Origin: Aeromicrobium sp. Leaf245
GTDB lineage: Bacteria; Actinomycetota; Actinomycetes; Propionibacteriales; Nocardioidaceae
Length of the DNA stretch: 64,000 nt
Direction: 5' to 3'
Assembly (NCBI RefSeq): GCF_942548115.1
Contig: NZ_OW824151.1
Span: forward strand, 62,001 to 126,000
Part shown: positions 33,600 through 42,296 of the stretch, in pieces
Numbering within the stretch: position 1 is the stretch's first letter
How the letters are laid out: each line of letters opens with the position of its first letter
Program-made: the position numbers and the translations under genes
The notes under the pieces: generated by a model
Told to the model about the DNA's origin: nothing
What the model saw: the letters and a program-made list of their open reading frames with translations, nothing else
Database searches by the model: none

Positions 33600-33902
33600 G
33601 TGATCTTCCGGAGGGTGAACGACGGGCGGCCGTACCCCGACCACGGCCTGTCGCAGCGTGAGTGGGCCGACGTCTCGCCCAGCCAGGTCCGGCTCGCCGA
33701 CCTCACCACCACCAAGACGCAGCTCGACCTCGAGAACCTGCTCGACGAGGACTCCACCTACTTCGGCGACCTGTTCGCGCACGTCGTGGCCTGGAAGGGC
33801 GAGCTGTTCCTCGAGGACGGCCTGCACCGTGCGGTCCGCGCAGCGCTCCAGCAGCGCGCCATGCTCCACGCCCGCGTCTACACCCTGAGCGGGTCCCGAT
33901 GA
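33600..33902 (+). CDS. Conserved actinobacterial 100-residue protein, function unknown
   Basis: 100 residues: MIFRRVNDGRPYPDHGL near the start, LADLTTTKTQLDLENLLDED in the middle, and WKGELFLEDGLHRAVRAAL near the end. The last block (Leu, Asp-Gly-x-His-Arg) resembles ParB-like/sulfiredoxin-type domains. I recall close homologues in databases under a VapB-antitoxin label, but no toxin gene is adjacent, so I do not adopt it. The next gene overlaps by four bases (ATGA). Confidence 0.75.
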   Translation: MIFRRVNDGRPYPDHGLSQREWADVSPSQVRLADLTTTKTQLDLENLLDEDSTYFGDLFAHVVAWKGELFLEDGLHRAVRAALQQRAMLHARVYTLSGSR

Positions 33903-34423
33903 ACGCCCGCAGCGGTGCCGCCGGACCGCTCGTGCTGCTCGGCAGCGTCGTGGTGCTCGTCGCCGGGCTCTTCGTGGGCTTCCGCCTGCTGACCGCGTCG
34001 GCCGAGACGATCGACGCCGGGCCCACGTGCGAGACGCGCGTGGTCGCGGCCGAGGACGAGGTCACGAGCAACCTGATCACCGTCGACGTCTACAACGCCA
34101 GCTCCCGCGCGGGCCTGGCCAACCGGGTCAGCATCAACCTCCAGCGTCGCGGGTTCCTGGCCGGCCAGATCGGCAACTCCACGAGCAAGGTCGACGCCGA
34201 CGTCGCCGTGGTGCTCACCAACGACCGCGACGACCCGCGGGTCCGGCTGGTGGCCGCGCAGTTCGGCTCCAAGGTCCAGTACGCCGAGCCCGACATCGAG
34301 GTCGACGGCGACTCCGTGACGGTGATCGTCGGCGACGACTTCAAGAAGCTCGGCAAGGACGTGCGCACGACGAAGAACGACCGCCGCTTCACGGTCTGCC
34401 TGCCCACCGTCCCAGCTGTCTGA
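33899..34423 (+). CDS. Membrane-anchored LytR_C-domain protein
   Basis: 174 residues. One N-terminal membrane anchor (PLVLLGSVVVLVAGLFVGF) is followed by an extracytoplasmic LytR_C domain (TVDVYNASSRAGLANRVSIN, DADVAVVLTNDRDDPRVRLV). The domain is found free or attached to LytR-CpsA-Psr phosphotransferases that load wall polymers; here there is no phosphotransferase part. The start overlaps the previous stop (ATGA). Confidence 0.88.
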   Translation: MNARSGAAGPLVLLGSVVVLVAGLFVGFRLLTASAETIDAGPTCETRVVAAEDEVTSNLITVDVYNASSRAGLANRVSINLQRRGFLAGQIGNSTSKVDADVAVVLTNDRDDPRVRLVAAQFGSKVQYAEPDIEVDGDSVTVIVGDDFKKLGKDVRTTKNDRRFTVCLPTVPAV

Positions 34424-34466
34424 CCCAGCCGTCTGACCCAGCCGTCGTACCCGCCGCCCGACCCGG

Positions 34467-35957
34467 TCAGGGTTCCTCGCGGTCCCAGCCCGCGAGCCGA
34501 CCGTGGCGCCCGACGGCGAGCAGCCGCTGCTCCGTGGCCTCGCGCACGTCACGCGTGGCAACGACCAGCAGGTCGTCGCCCCGGACCAGGCGGGTGGTGC
34601 GGTGCGGCACGAACGGCTCACCGTCGCGGACGACGAGCGAGACCGACGCGCCCTGCGGCAGCCGCAGCTCGCCCACCTCGACGCCGGCGAGCCGCGACTT
34701 CCTCGGGACGTGCACCTGCAGCAGGTCGGCCGAGATCCGTTCGAGCGGTGCCGCCTCCACCTCGACGTCGCGCACCTCGTCGTGGAGCACCCCGCACCAG
34801 CGGGCCAGCCGCGACAGGGGTGCGGCCTGGACGAGCGTGTAGACCACGACGGCCACGAACACGATGTCGAACAGGTCGCGCGAGCCGGGCACGTCGGCGG
34901 CGAGCGGGATGGTGGCCAGGATGATCGGCACCGCGCCACGCAGGCCGGCCCACCCCACGAACAGCTGCTCGCGCCAGCCCACGCGGAACCAGACCGCACA
35001 GCTGGCGACCGAGAGCGGCCGGGCCACGAAGGTGAGCACGGCGCCGACGACCAGACCGGTCCAGATGTGCCACAGGGTGAACTCCGAGGGGCTAGCGAGC
35101 AGGCCGAGCATGACGAACAGCCCGATCTGGGCGAGCCAGCCGACGCCCTCCACGAAGGAGCGGGTCGCCACGCGGTGCGGCAGCTCGGTGTTGCCGAGCA
35201 CGAGGGCACACAGGTAGACCGCCGCGAAGCCGCTGGCGTGGCCCAGCACCGCGAGCCCGTACGCCAGGACGGTGAACGCGAGCACGATGAGCGGGTAGAG
35301 GCCCGAGGCGGGCAGCGCCATGCTGCGCAGCAGCCGGCCCGCGCCGAAGCCGACGACCAGGCCGACGATGCCGCCGACGACGATCTCGAACGCGATCAGT
35401 CCCGCGAACGACGCGATGCCCCCGTCGGCGATCTGGCCTGCACTGATCGCGGTGACGAGCACGACGATGGGAGCGTCGTTGAGGCCGGACTCCGCCTCCA
35501 GCACCCCCTTGACGCGCGGGGTGAGCGGCACGGCTCGCAGCACCGAGAAGACCGCGGCCGCGTCGGTGGGGGTGAGGACGGCGGCGAGGAGCACCGCGAT
35601 CTCCCAGCGCAGGTCGAGCACGTAGTGGGCCGCCAGGGCGACCACCAGCACGCTGACCACGGAGCCGAGCGTGGCCAGCAGCAGGCCCAGGCCGATCGAC
35701 GGGCGCACGTGCTCCCAGCGGGTGGTGAGACCGCCCTCGGCGAGGATCAGGACGAGCGCGCCGAAGCCCATGGCCAGGGCCAGGTCGGCGTCGTCGAACT
35801 GCACGCCGAGACCTTCCTCGCCGATGAGCAGGCCGATGCCCAGGTACACCAGGAGCGAGGGGAGGCCGGCGGTGACCGAGAGCCGCACGGCGAGGATCGC
35901 GGCGATGAGGACGGCCGACCCGACGAGCAGGAACGCGTCGAGGTCGTGGATGTCCAT
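34467..35957 (-). CDS. Potassium/proton antiporter (CPA1, with TrkA_C domain)
   Basis: 496 residues: about twelve helices of a cation:proton antiporter, with the ion-site LLAAVLTPTDAAAVFSVLR and ESGLNDAPIVVLVT (the ND pair), and a C-terminal TrkA_C/RCK regulatory domain (residues about 405-490, SRLAGVEVGELRLPQGASV). The family exchanges K+ for H+ and is often gated by nucleotides. GGGAGG and a nearer GGAG precede ATG 35957, and a TAGGAT -10 box lies about 35 bases upstream. Confidence 0.9.
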   Translation of the reverse strand: MDIHDLDAFLLVGSAVLIAAILAVRLSVTAGLPSLLVYLGIGLLIGEEGLGVQFDDADLALAMGFGALVLILAEGGLTTRWEHVRPSIGLGLLLATLGSVVSVLVVALAAHYVLDLRWEIAVLLAAVLTPTDAAAVFSVLRAVPLTPRVKGVLEAESGLNDAPIVVLVTAISAGQIADGGIASFAGLIAFEIVVGGIVGLVVGFGAGRLLRSMALPASGLYPLIVLAFTVLAYGLAVLGHASGFAAVYLCALVLGNTELPHRVATRSFVEGVGWLAQIGLFVMLGLLASPSEFTLWHIWTGLVVGAVLTFVARPLSVASCAVWFRVGWREQLFVGWAGLRGAVPIILATIPLAADVPGSRDLFDIVFVAVVVYTLVQAAPLSRLARWCGVLHDEVRDVEVEAAPLERISADLLQVHVPRKSRLAGVEVGELRLPQGASVSLVVRDGEPFVPHRTTRLVRGDDLLVVATRDVREATEQRLLAVGRHGRLAGWDREEP

Positions 35958-36051
35958 CTCCGGGCCTCCCGCGCTCGCCGAGTGCTGATCCTATCGGCCG
36001 CCGACCGCCCGTTGACCTGCAGGGACGAGCTGCGTGCGGTGGGATGGACGG

Positions 36052-36915
36052 ATGCGTCGACGTCGGTTCCTGTCCCTCGGCTCCGCGGTCGTCGGCTCGA
36101 CGGTGCTGGGCGGAGGCGTGCTCGCGGCCTGCTCGTCCGGAGGCGGCCCCAGCGGTGGGGACGGCGGTGCGACGATGGGCTCCGTGGAGCGCATCACCTA
36201 CGGCACCGACCCCGCGCAGTTCGCGGAGCTGACCCGGCCGACCGGCGAGTCACGAGGCGTCGTCGTCGTGATCCACGGCGGCTTCTGGCGGGCGGAGTAC
36301 GACCTGTCCCTCGGACGTCCGCTCGCCGCGTCGCTGGCGGCGCAGGGGTGGACGGCGTGGAACCTGGAGTACCGACGGGTCGGGAGCGGGAAGGGTTCCG
36401 GCGGTGGCTGGCCGCAGACGCCCGACGACGTGAGCGCCGGCATCGACGCGCTGGCCGACGTCGAGGACCTCGACCTCAGCCGGGTGGTCACCCTCGGGCA
36501 CTCGGCCGGCGGGCACCTCGCGGTGTGGGCCGCGGGACGTCAGCGCCTCGACCGCTGGCGCGACGCGCGCGTGCCGGTGACGGCGGCCGTCTCGCAGGCG
36601 GGCGTGCTCGACCTCGTGGGAGCGGTCCGCGAGGACCTGGGGGCCGGAGCGGTCGAGGCCTTCCTCGGTGCACCGGTCGCCGACGTCCCCGACGCCGATC
36701 CCCTGCAGCAGGTCCCTCTCGACGTGCCGGTGTGGTGCGTGCACGGTCGCGCCGACACGAACGTGCCGTACTCGCAGTCGCGCACCTACGTCGACGCGGC
36801 GCGGGCCGCCGGTGCCGACGCGAACCTCGCGCCGGTCGACGGCGACCACTTCGTCGTCATCGACCCGCAGAGCGAGGCGTGGGCGTCGACGCTGACCGTG
36901 CTCGAGGGGCTGTAG
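36052..36915 (+). CDS. Secreted lipoprotein alpha/beta hydrolase
   Basis: 287 residues. It starts MRRRRFLSLGSAVVGSTVLG with a lipobox LAAC, and arginines that could serve Tat export, so it is likely an exported lipoprotein. The hydrolase core has the oxyanion segment VVIHGGFWRAEY, the nucleophile elbow GHSAGGHLAVW, and a late Asp/His pair (CVHGRADTNVPY, GDHFVV). It looks like an esterase or kynurenine-formamidase-type hydrolase; substrate unknown. The last 59 bases overlap the convergent membrane-protein gene. Confidence 0.88.
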   Translation: MRRRRFLSLGSAVVGSTVLGGGVLAACSSGGGPSGGDGGATMGSVERITYGTDPAQFAELTRPTGESRGVVVVIHGGFWRAEYDLSLGRPLAASLAAQGWTAWNLEYRRVGSGKGSGGGWPQTPDDVSAGIDALADVEDLDLSRVVTLGHSAGGHLAVWAAGRQRLDRWRDARVPVTAAVSQAGVLDLVGAVREDLGAGAVEAFLGAPVADVPDADPLQQVPLDVPVWCVHGRADTNVPYSQSRTYVDAARAAGADANLAPVDGDHFVVIDPQSEAWASTLTVLEGL

Positions 36916-37453
36916 CGACCACGAGCCACGTCCAGCCCGCGGCGAGCAGCACCATGGAGAGCACGCCCCACGGACGGTAGACGTGCTCCTGCCAGAACAT
37001 GACCGACCCGACGAGCACCAGGACGGCACCGGGCAGCGCCCGCACGACCCCGGCCCGGCTGGCCACCCCGACGGCCAGCGCGGTGGCGCCGATGTAGGCG
37101 TAGGACCCGATGGCCCCCAGGTCACCCGCCACCGGGAACACGATGCCCAGTCCGCCGGCCTCCGCGTCCTTGATGGCACCGCCGGCGATGCCGGCCAGCA
37201 CGTCGAGGCTCGTGTAGAAGCAGGCGTAGACGTAGGCGAGCACGCCCACGACCACCCCGACCACGCGATCGTGGGTGCGCGCCACCAGCCATGGTCCGAG
37301 GGCGAGCAGCGGGAAGACCGGCAGCAGCACGGTGTGCATCATCTGCCAGTGCCCGGCGTCCTCGACGGTGAGCACGGCCGGGTGGGTCAGCCCCAGGACC
37401 GCCGTGAACAACGGCGGCACGGCCACGGCGACGATCATCAGGTAGCGGCTCAT
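36857..37453 (-). CDS. Six-helix membrane protein, function unknown
   Basis: 198 residues, almost all hydrophobic with about six helices. It opens SRYLMIVAVAVPPLFTAVLG and has conserved-looking HPAVLTVEDAGHWQMMHTVL and YVYACFYTSLDVLAGIAGG segments. No catalytic motif is visible. ATG 37453 is six bases after TACCGT. Its 3' end overlaps the convergent hydrolase gene by 59 bases. Confidence 0.7.
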   Translation of the reverse strand: MSRYLMIVAVAVPPLFTAVLGLTHPAVLTVEDAGHWQMMHTVLLPVFPLLALGPWLVARTHDRVVGVVVGVLAYVYACFYTSLDVLAGIAGGAIKDAEAGGLGIVFPVAGDLGAIGSYAYIGATALAVGVASRAGVVRALPGAVLVLVGSVMFWQEHVYRPWGVLSMVLLAAGWTWLVVATAPRARSASTPTPRSAGR

Positions 37454-37465
37454 CCGCCCACGGTA
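37454..37465 (-). promoter_or_regulatory. Leaderless -10 box for six-helix membrane protein
   Basis: Minus-strand TACCGT (37465-37460), six bases, then ATG 37453. Confidence 0.5.
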
Positions 37466-38110
37466 GGCAGGATCGGCCCCTCCCGCCGGACGAGCGGGCC
37501 GGACCTGCGGCTGCGCCGCCTCCACTCGGGCTCGACCTGCAGCTGCGCTGGCTCCCCTAGGGCTGGACCTGCGGCTGCGCTGCCTCCGCTCCGTGCGGGC
37601 TCGGTCCCCGAGAGGCCTCGACGGAACAGGGGCGCCTGGTGCGGCCGAGCACGCCGTCCATCGGTGGATCCTCAACCTCAGGACGGCTTCTGCGGTTGAC
37701 GATCGACCGATGACTCCCCCGAGCGGTGACTTCTCCACCGAATCCCCGCCCGAGCGGCGCGTCCTCCACCGTCTCAGCGCTCAGACGGTGGAGAAGTCAC
37801 CGGCGGCCCGCGGCATCGCCGTCATTCGGTGGAGAAGTCACCGCCCGGGGCGGGACAGCGCGGCGGCAGCCCGCGAACCCTGCCCGCTGCGCGAGGTGCC
37901 GCCCGGTCGAGGCCTTTTCGGAGACCGACCTGACGACGAACCGCAGCTGCGCAGCCCCGACCCACGACGCCCGGCCCGACCGAGCACGCCGCCCACCCGC
38001 CATCGGTGGATCCTCAACCTCAGGACGGCTTCTGCGGTTGACGATCCACCGATGCACCCGCGAGCGGTGACCTCGGGCGCAGCGCAGACCCGGCGCGGGA
38101 GCGTCGCCGG
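37466..38110. repeat. Nest of palindromic and direct intergenic repeats
   Basis: About 650 bases without a convincing gene. Three repeat families are interleaved. (1) A 54-bp palindrome at 37659-37712 and 38001-38054: arms CATCGGTGGATC and GATC(C/G)ACCGATG, inner arms TCAACC/GGTTGA. (2) CGGTGGAGAAGTCACCG at 37786-37802 and 37827-37843, and inverted at 37724-37740. (3) ACCTGC(G/A)GCTGCGC three times between 37502 and 37582. A separate palindrome TCCACCGTCT/AGACGGTGGA spans 37764-37792. The stretch looks like accumulated REP-like elements; no transposase is present. Confidence 0.75.
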
Positions 38111-38488
38111 TCAGGACTGGTCGTCGACCCAGCCGTGGGTGCGGGAGTGCAGCTCCGCGCAGACCGCCCGGTAGAAGCGCTCGACCTCGGGGCCGGAGAA
38201 GTCCGTGGCCCCGGAGAAGGTGTCGGATCGGGCCTGGAACCACAGCGCCGCACGCAGCAGCGCGATGCCCAGGGAGCCGTCGAGGTCCTCGCCGCGCTCC
38301 ACCGCGTCGAAGGCGGGCCGGTACGCGGTCTGCACGATCGTCGCGGTCGAGGAGGACAGGAAGAACGCCGCGTCGAAGGTCTGGGCGAACCCGTGCAGCG
38401 CCGACCAGTCCGCGTCGGGGCCGGGCACCCGCACCCGCCGCGAGACCGCCAGCTGCTTCTTGTGCGGGACGTTGCGCGGGCCGCTCAC
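38111..38488 (-). CDS. Hypothetical protein coupled to aroQ
   Basis: 125 residues, soluble, no recognised domain. It begins with a basic stretch (MSGPRNVPHKKQLAVSRRVR) and is then mostly helical by composition (FAQTFDAAFFLSSSTATIV, LGIALLRAALWFQARS). The start overlaps the aroQ stop (ATGA), so the two are co-translated; the functional link is unknown. Confidence 0.6.
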   Translation of the reverse strand: MSGPRNVPHKKQLAVSRRVRVPGPDADWSALHGFAQTFDAAFFLSSSTATIVQTAYRPAFDAVERGEDLDGSLGIALLRAALWFQARSDTFSGATDFSGPEVERFYRAVCAELHSRTHGWVDDQS

Positions 38489-38940
38489 CGGGACTCCAGC
38501 TGCGCCACGAGCTCGCGCACGGCGCGGGCGTAGCCGTCGACCCCTTCGCCCACCACGGTCAGGGCGGCGACGTCGGTCAGGTACGAGAAGTGGCGGAACT
38601 CCTCGCGGGCGTGCACGTCGGACACGTGCACCTCGGCGAACGGGAGCGCCACTCCGGTGAGCGCGTCACGCAGCGCCACCGACGTGTGCGTCAGGCCACC
38701 GGGGTTGATGACGATGCCGGCGCAGGTGCCTCGCGCGTCGTGGACGGCGTCGATGAGCACACCCTCGTGGTTGCTCTGCAGCGCGCTCACCGCGTACCCG
38801 AGCTCGTCGGCCGTGCGCTCCACGAGCGCGACGACGTCCGCGAGCGTGGCGCTGCCGTAGACCTCGGGCTCGCGGGTGCCGAGCAGGTTGAGGTTGGGAC
38901 CGTTGACCAGGAGCAGGCGGCGCGCAGACACGTCGTTCAC
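38485..38940 (-). CDS. aroQ: 3-dehydroquinate dehydratase, type II
   Basis: Shikimate-pathway enzyme converting 3-dehydroquinate to 3-dehydroshikimate, a cytosolic dodecamer. 151 residues. Conserved parts are LLVNGPNLNLLGTREPEVYG (catalytic Tyr near the end), SNHEG, INPGGLTHTSVALRDAL and EVHVSDVHAREEFRH (catalytic His region). GTG 38940 lies six bases after TAGCGT. No other shikimate genes are nearby. Confidence 0.95.
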   Translation of the reverse strand: MNDVSARRLLLVNGPNLNLLGTREPEVYGSATLADVVALVERTADELGYAVSALQSNHEGVLIDAVHDARGTCAGIVINPGGLTHTSVALRDALTGVALPFAEVHVSDVHAREEFRHFSYLTDVAALTVVGEGVDGYARAVRELVAQLESR

Positions 38941-38952
38941 GTGGTCACGCTA
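38941..38952 (-). promoter_or_regulatory. Leaderless -10 box for aroQ
   Basis: Minus-strand TAGCGT (38952-38947), six bases, then GTG 38940. Confidence 0.55.
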
Positions 38953-38968
38953 TCGGGCCCTGCTCACC

Positions 38969-40318
<1,350 letters not shown>

Positions 40319-40408
40319 GGTGTTCTCCCTCTGTTGCGGAACAACGCCCAACGCTCTGCGCGTCACTCGTGCCCTATGGCGGCCTCCCAACCACCACATG
40401 CGGACGTT

Positions 40409-40437
40409 GTCCCGGTTTCAATCGGGACTTTAGTCCT
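40409..40437. promoter_or_regulatory. DosR/DevR-like box upstream of universal stress gene
   Basis: GGGACTTTAGTCC (40424-40436) matches the core of the mycobacterial DosR box (TTSGGGACTWWAGTCCCSAA). An overlapping inverted repeat GTCCCG-gtttcaat-CGGGAC occupies 40409-40428, a possible second half-site pair. The boxes lie about 80 bases before the Usp start; a TACCGT -10 box is at 40483-40488. Confidence 0.7.
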
Positions 40438-40512
40438 TTTCGGCCCCATCTCGCATCCCGATCGCGGAAGACGTTCGACCGGTACCGTGGAGGCAGCGCG
40501 AAGGAGGAGCGA

Positions 40513-40899
40513 ATGACCACGATCGTCGTCGGATACGTCGCCACGCCCGAGGGTGAGGCCGCCTGGAGCTGGGGTGTCGAGCACGCTGCCGCCGTGGGCG
40601 CGAAGGTGGTGGTGATCGCCTCGGACACGCCCCACCCCGACGTCACGCCCGAGTCGGTCGTCGAGCAGCTCGAGTCGCGCCTGGCCGACGCCGGCGTCGA
40701 GCACGAGGTGGTGCACTTCGTGGGCTCCAGCGGTGCCGCGGACTCGATCCTCGACAACGCCCACCGCCACGACGCCTCGCTCGTCGTGATCGGTCAGCGA
40801 CGCCGCTCGCCCGTGGGCAAGCTCGTGCTCGGCTCCACGTCGCAGCGGATCCTCCTCGAGGCCGAGTGCCCCGTCGTGGCGGTCAAGGCACCACGCTGA
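40513..40899 (+). CDS. Universal stress protein, probable DosR-type regulon member
   Basis: 128 residues, a single Usp domain: MTTIVVGYVATPEGEAAWSW at the start and the nucleotide loop GQRRRSPVGKLVLGSTSQ (GxxG...GS) near the end. AAGGAGGAGCGA gives a textbook ribosome site before ATG 40513. Upstream lies a DosR-like box, and Usp genes are the most common DosR targets in mycobacteria, so induction by hypoxia or nitric oxide is a good guess. The oxidase gene overlaps its 3' end by 34 bases if its first GTG is used. Confidence 0.92.
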   Translation: MTTIVVGYVATPEGEAAWSWGVEHAAAVGAKVVVIASDTPHPDVTPESVVEQLESRLADAGVEHEVVHFVGSSGAADSILDNAHRHDASLVVIGQRRRSPVGKLVLGSTSQRILLEAECPVVAVKAPR

Positions 40900-42260
40900 C
40901 CTCCGCGCTCGGCCGCCTGCCCGCCGAGGTGGTGCAGACCGACCCCGACGTCGTGGCCGGGTTCGCGCACGACGAGGCCCAGCTGGTGAAGCGCGCGCTG
41001 CCGGTGGCGGTGCTGTCGCCACGCACGACCCGCGAGGTCGCGGCCTGCGTGGTCGCGGCCGACGAGGCAGGCCTGGCGGTCGTCACCCGCGGGGCCGGCA
41101 CCGGACTGGCCGGCGGCGCCAACGCTCCCGCCGGGTCGGTGGTCCTCAGCACCCGTCGGCTCGACCGGATCCTCTCGATCGACGTCGAGGAGCGTGTCGC
41201 GGTGGTGCAGCCCGGCGTGATCACCGCCGACCTGCGCACGGCCGTGGCCGACGTCGGGCTGTTCTACCCACCCGACCCGGGCAGCGTCGCGATCTCCACC
41301 ATCGGCGGCAACGTGGCCACGAACGCCGGCGGCATGTGCTGCGTGAAGTACGGGGTGACCGGTGACTACGTGCTCGGCCTGGAGGCGGTCCTCGCCGACG
41401 GACGCGTGATGCGCACCGGGCGACGCACCGTGAAGGGGGTCGCCGGCTACGACCTGACCAGCCTGCTCGTCGGCTCCGAGGGCACGCTGGGCGTGATCAC
41501 CGAGGTCACGCTCCGCCTGCGACCCGCTCCCCCTCCACCCTCGACCGTCGTCGCGACCTTCGCCGACCTGGAGGACGCCGGCCGGGCGGTGGAACGGCTC
41601 TCCGCCGACGCCATCGACCTCTCGATGCTCGAGCTCCTCGACGCCACCACGCTCGCGGCCGTCGACGCACACACCCACATGGGCATCGACGCCGCCGCGA
41701 TGCTGCTGGTGCAGACCGACCTGCCCGAGGCGCAGACCACCGTGGAGGCCGTGCGCCGCATCTGCGACGCCTCCGGAGCGGTCGACGTGGCGCTCACCAC
41801 GGATGCCGCCGAGGGCGCGCAGCTGCTCGAGGCCAGACGCCAGGCGCTTCCTGCTCTCGAGCGCCTGGGCGACTGGCTGCTCGACGACGTGTGCGTCCCG
41901 CGGCGGGCCGTCGTCGACCTGGTCACCGGCATCCAGCGGGTCGCCGCGGACGAGGACCTGAGGATCGGGGTGTTCGGGCACGCCGGCGACGGCAACATGC
42001 ACCCCACGATCATCTTCGACCGGCGCGACCCGGCCGACGTGGCGGCGGCGCACCGCGCCTTCGACGCGATCACCGCCCTGGCCCTCGAGCTGGGTGGGAC
42101 GGTCACCGGCGAGCACGGCGTGGGCCGGCTCAAGTCCGGCTGGCTCACGCGCGAGCTCGACCCCGTGGCCCTCGACGTGCACCACGCCGTGAAGGCCGCG
42201 TTCGACCCCGCCGGGCGCCTCAACCCCGGCAACGTCCTGTCGCCACGCCCAGAGGGCTGA
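40866..42260 (+). CDS. FAD-linked oxidase (GlcD / D-lactate dehydrogenase type)
   Basis: 464 residues: an N-terminal PCMH-type FAD-binding domain (VVTRGAGTGLAGGANAPAG, STIGGNVATNAGGMCCVKYG, GSEGTLGVITEVTLRL) and a C-terminal FAD-oxidase domain with FGHAGDGNMHPT and TGEHGVGRLK, where the His ligands of the 2-hydroxyacid site lie. It oxidises glycolate or D-lactate-like hydroxyacids to oxoacids. GTG 40866 is the first start and overlaps the Usp gene; the conserved part begins about ten codons later, so a slightly later start is possible. Probably in the same transcript as Usp. Confidence 0.9.
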   Translation: MPRRGGQGTTLTSALGRLPAEVVQTDPDVVAGFAHDEAQLVKRALPVAVLSPRTTREVAACVVAADEAGLAVVTRGAGTGLAGGANAPAGSVVLSTRRLDRILSIDVEERVAVVQPGVITADLRTAVADVGLFYPPDPGSVAISTIGGNVATNAGGMCCVKYGVTGDYVLGLEAVLADGRVMRTGRRTVKGVAGYDLTSLLVGSEGTLGVITEVTLRLRPAPPPPSTVVATFADLEDAGRAVERLSADAIDLSMLELLDATTLAAVDAHTHMGIDAAAMLLVQTDLPEAQTTVEAVRRICDASGAVDVALTTDAAEGAQLLEARRQALPALERLGDWLLDDVCVPRRAVVDLVTGIQRVAADEDLRIGVFGHAGDGNMHPTIIFDRRDPADVAAAHRAFDAITALALELGGTVTGEHGVGRLKSGWLTRELDPVALDVHHAVKAAFDPAGRLNPGNVLSPRPEG

Positions 42261-42296
42261 GCCGCGGCCACCGCCGCCCGGCCGACGTGGGAGGGC

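Noticed and set aside
33600..33902. VapB antitoxin of a toxin-antitoxin pair
   Set aside because: The next gene is a membrane-anchored LytR_C protein, not a PIN-domain toxin.
37593..38174. Possible 190-residue protein across the repeat nest
   Set aside because: It is composed of translated palindromic repeats and low-complexity sequence and lacks a ribosome site.
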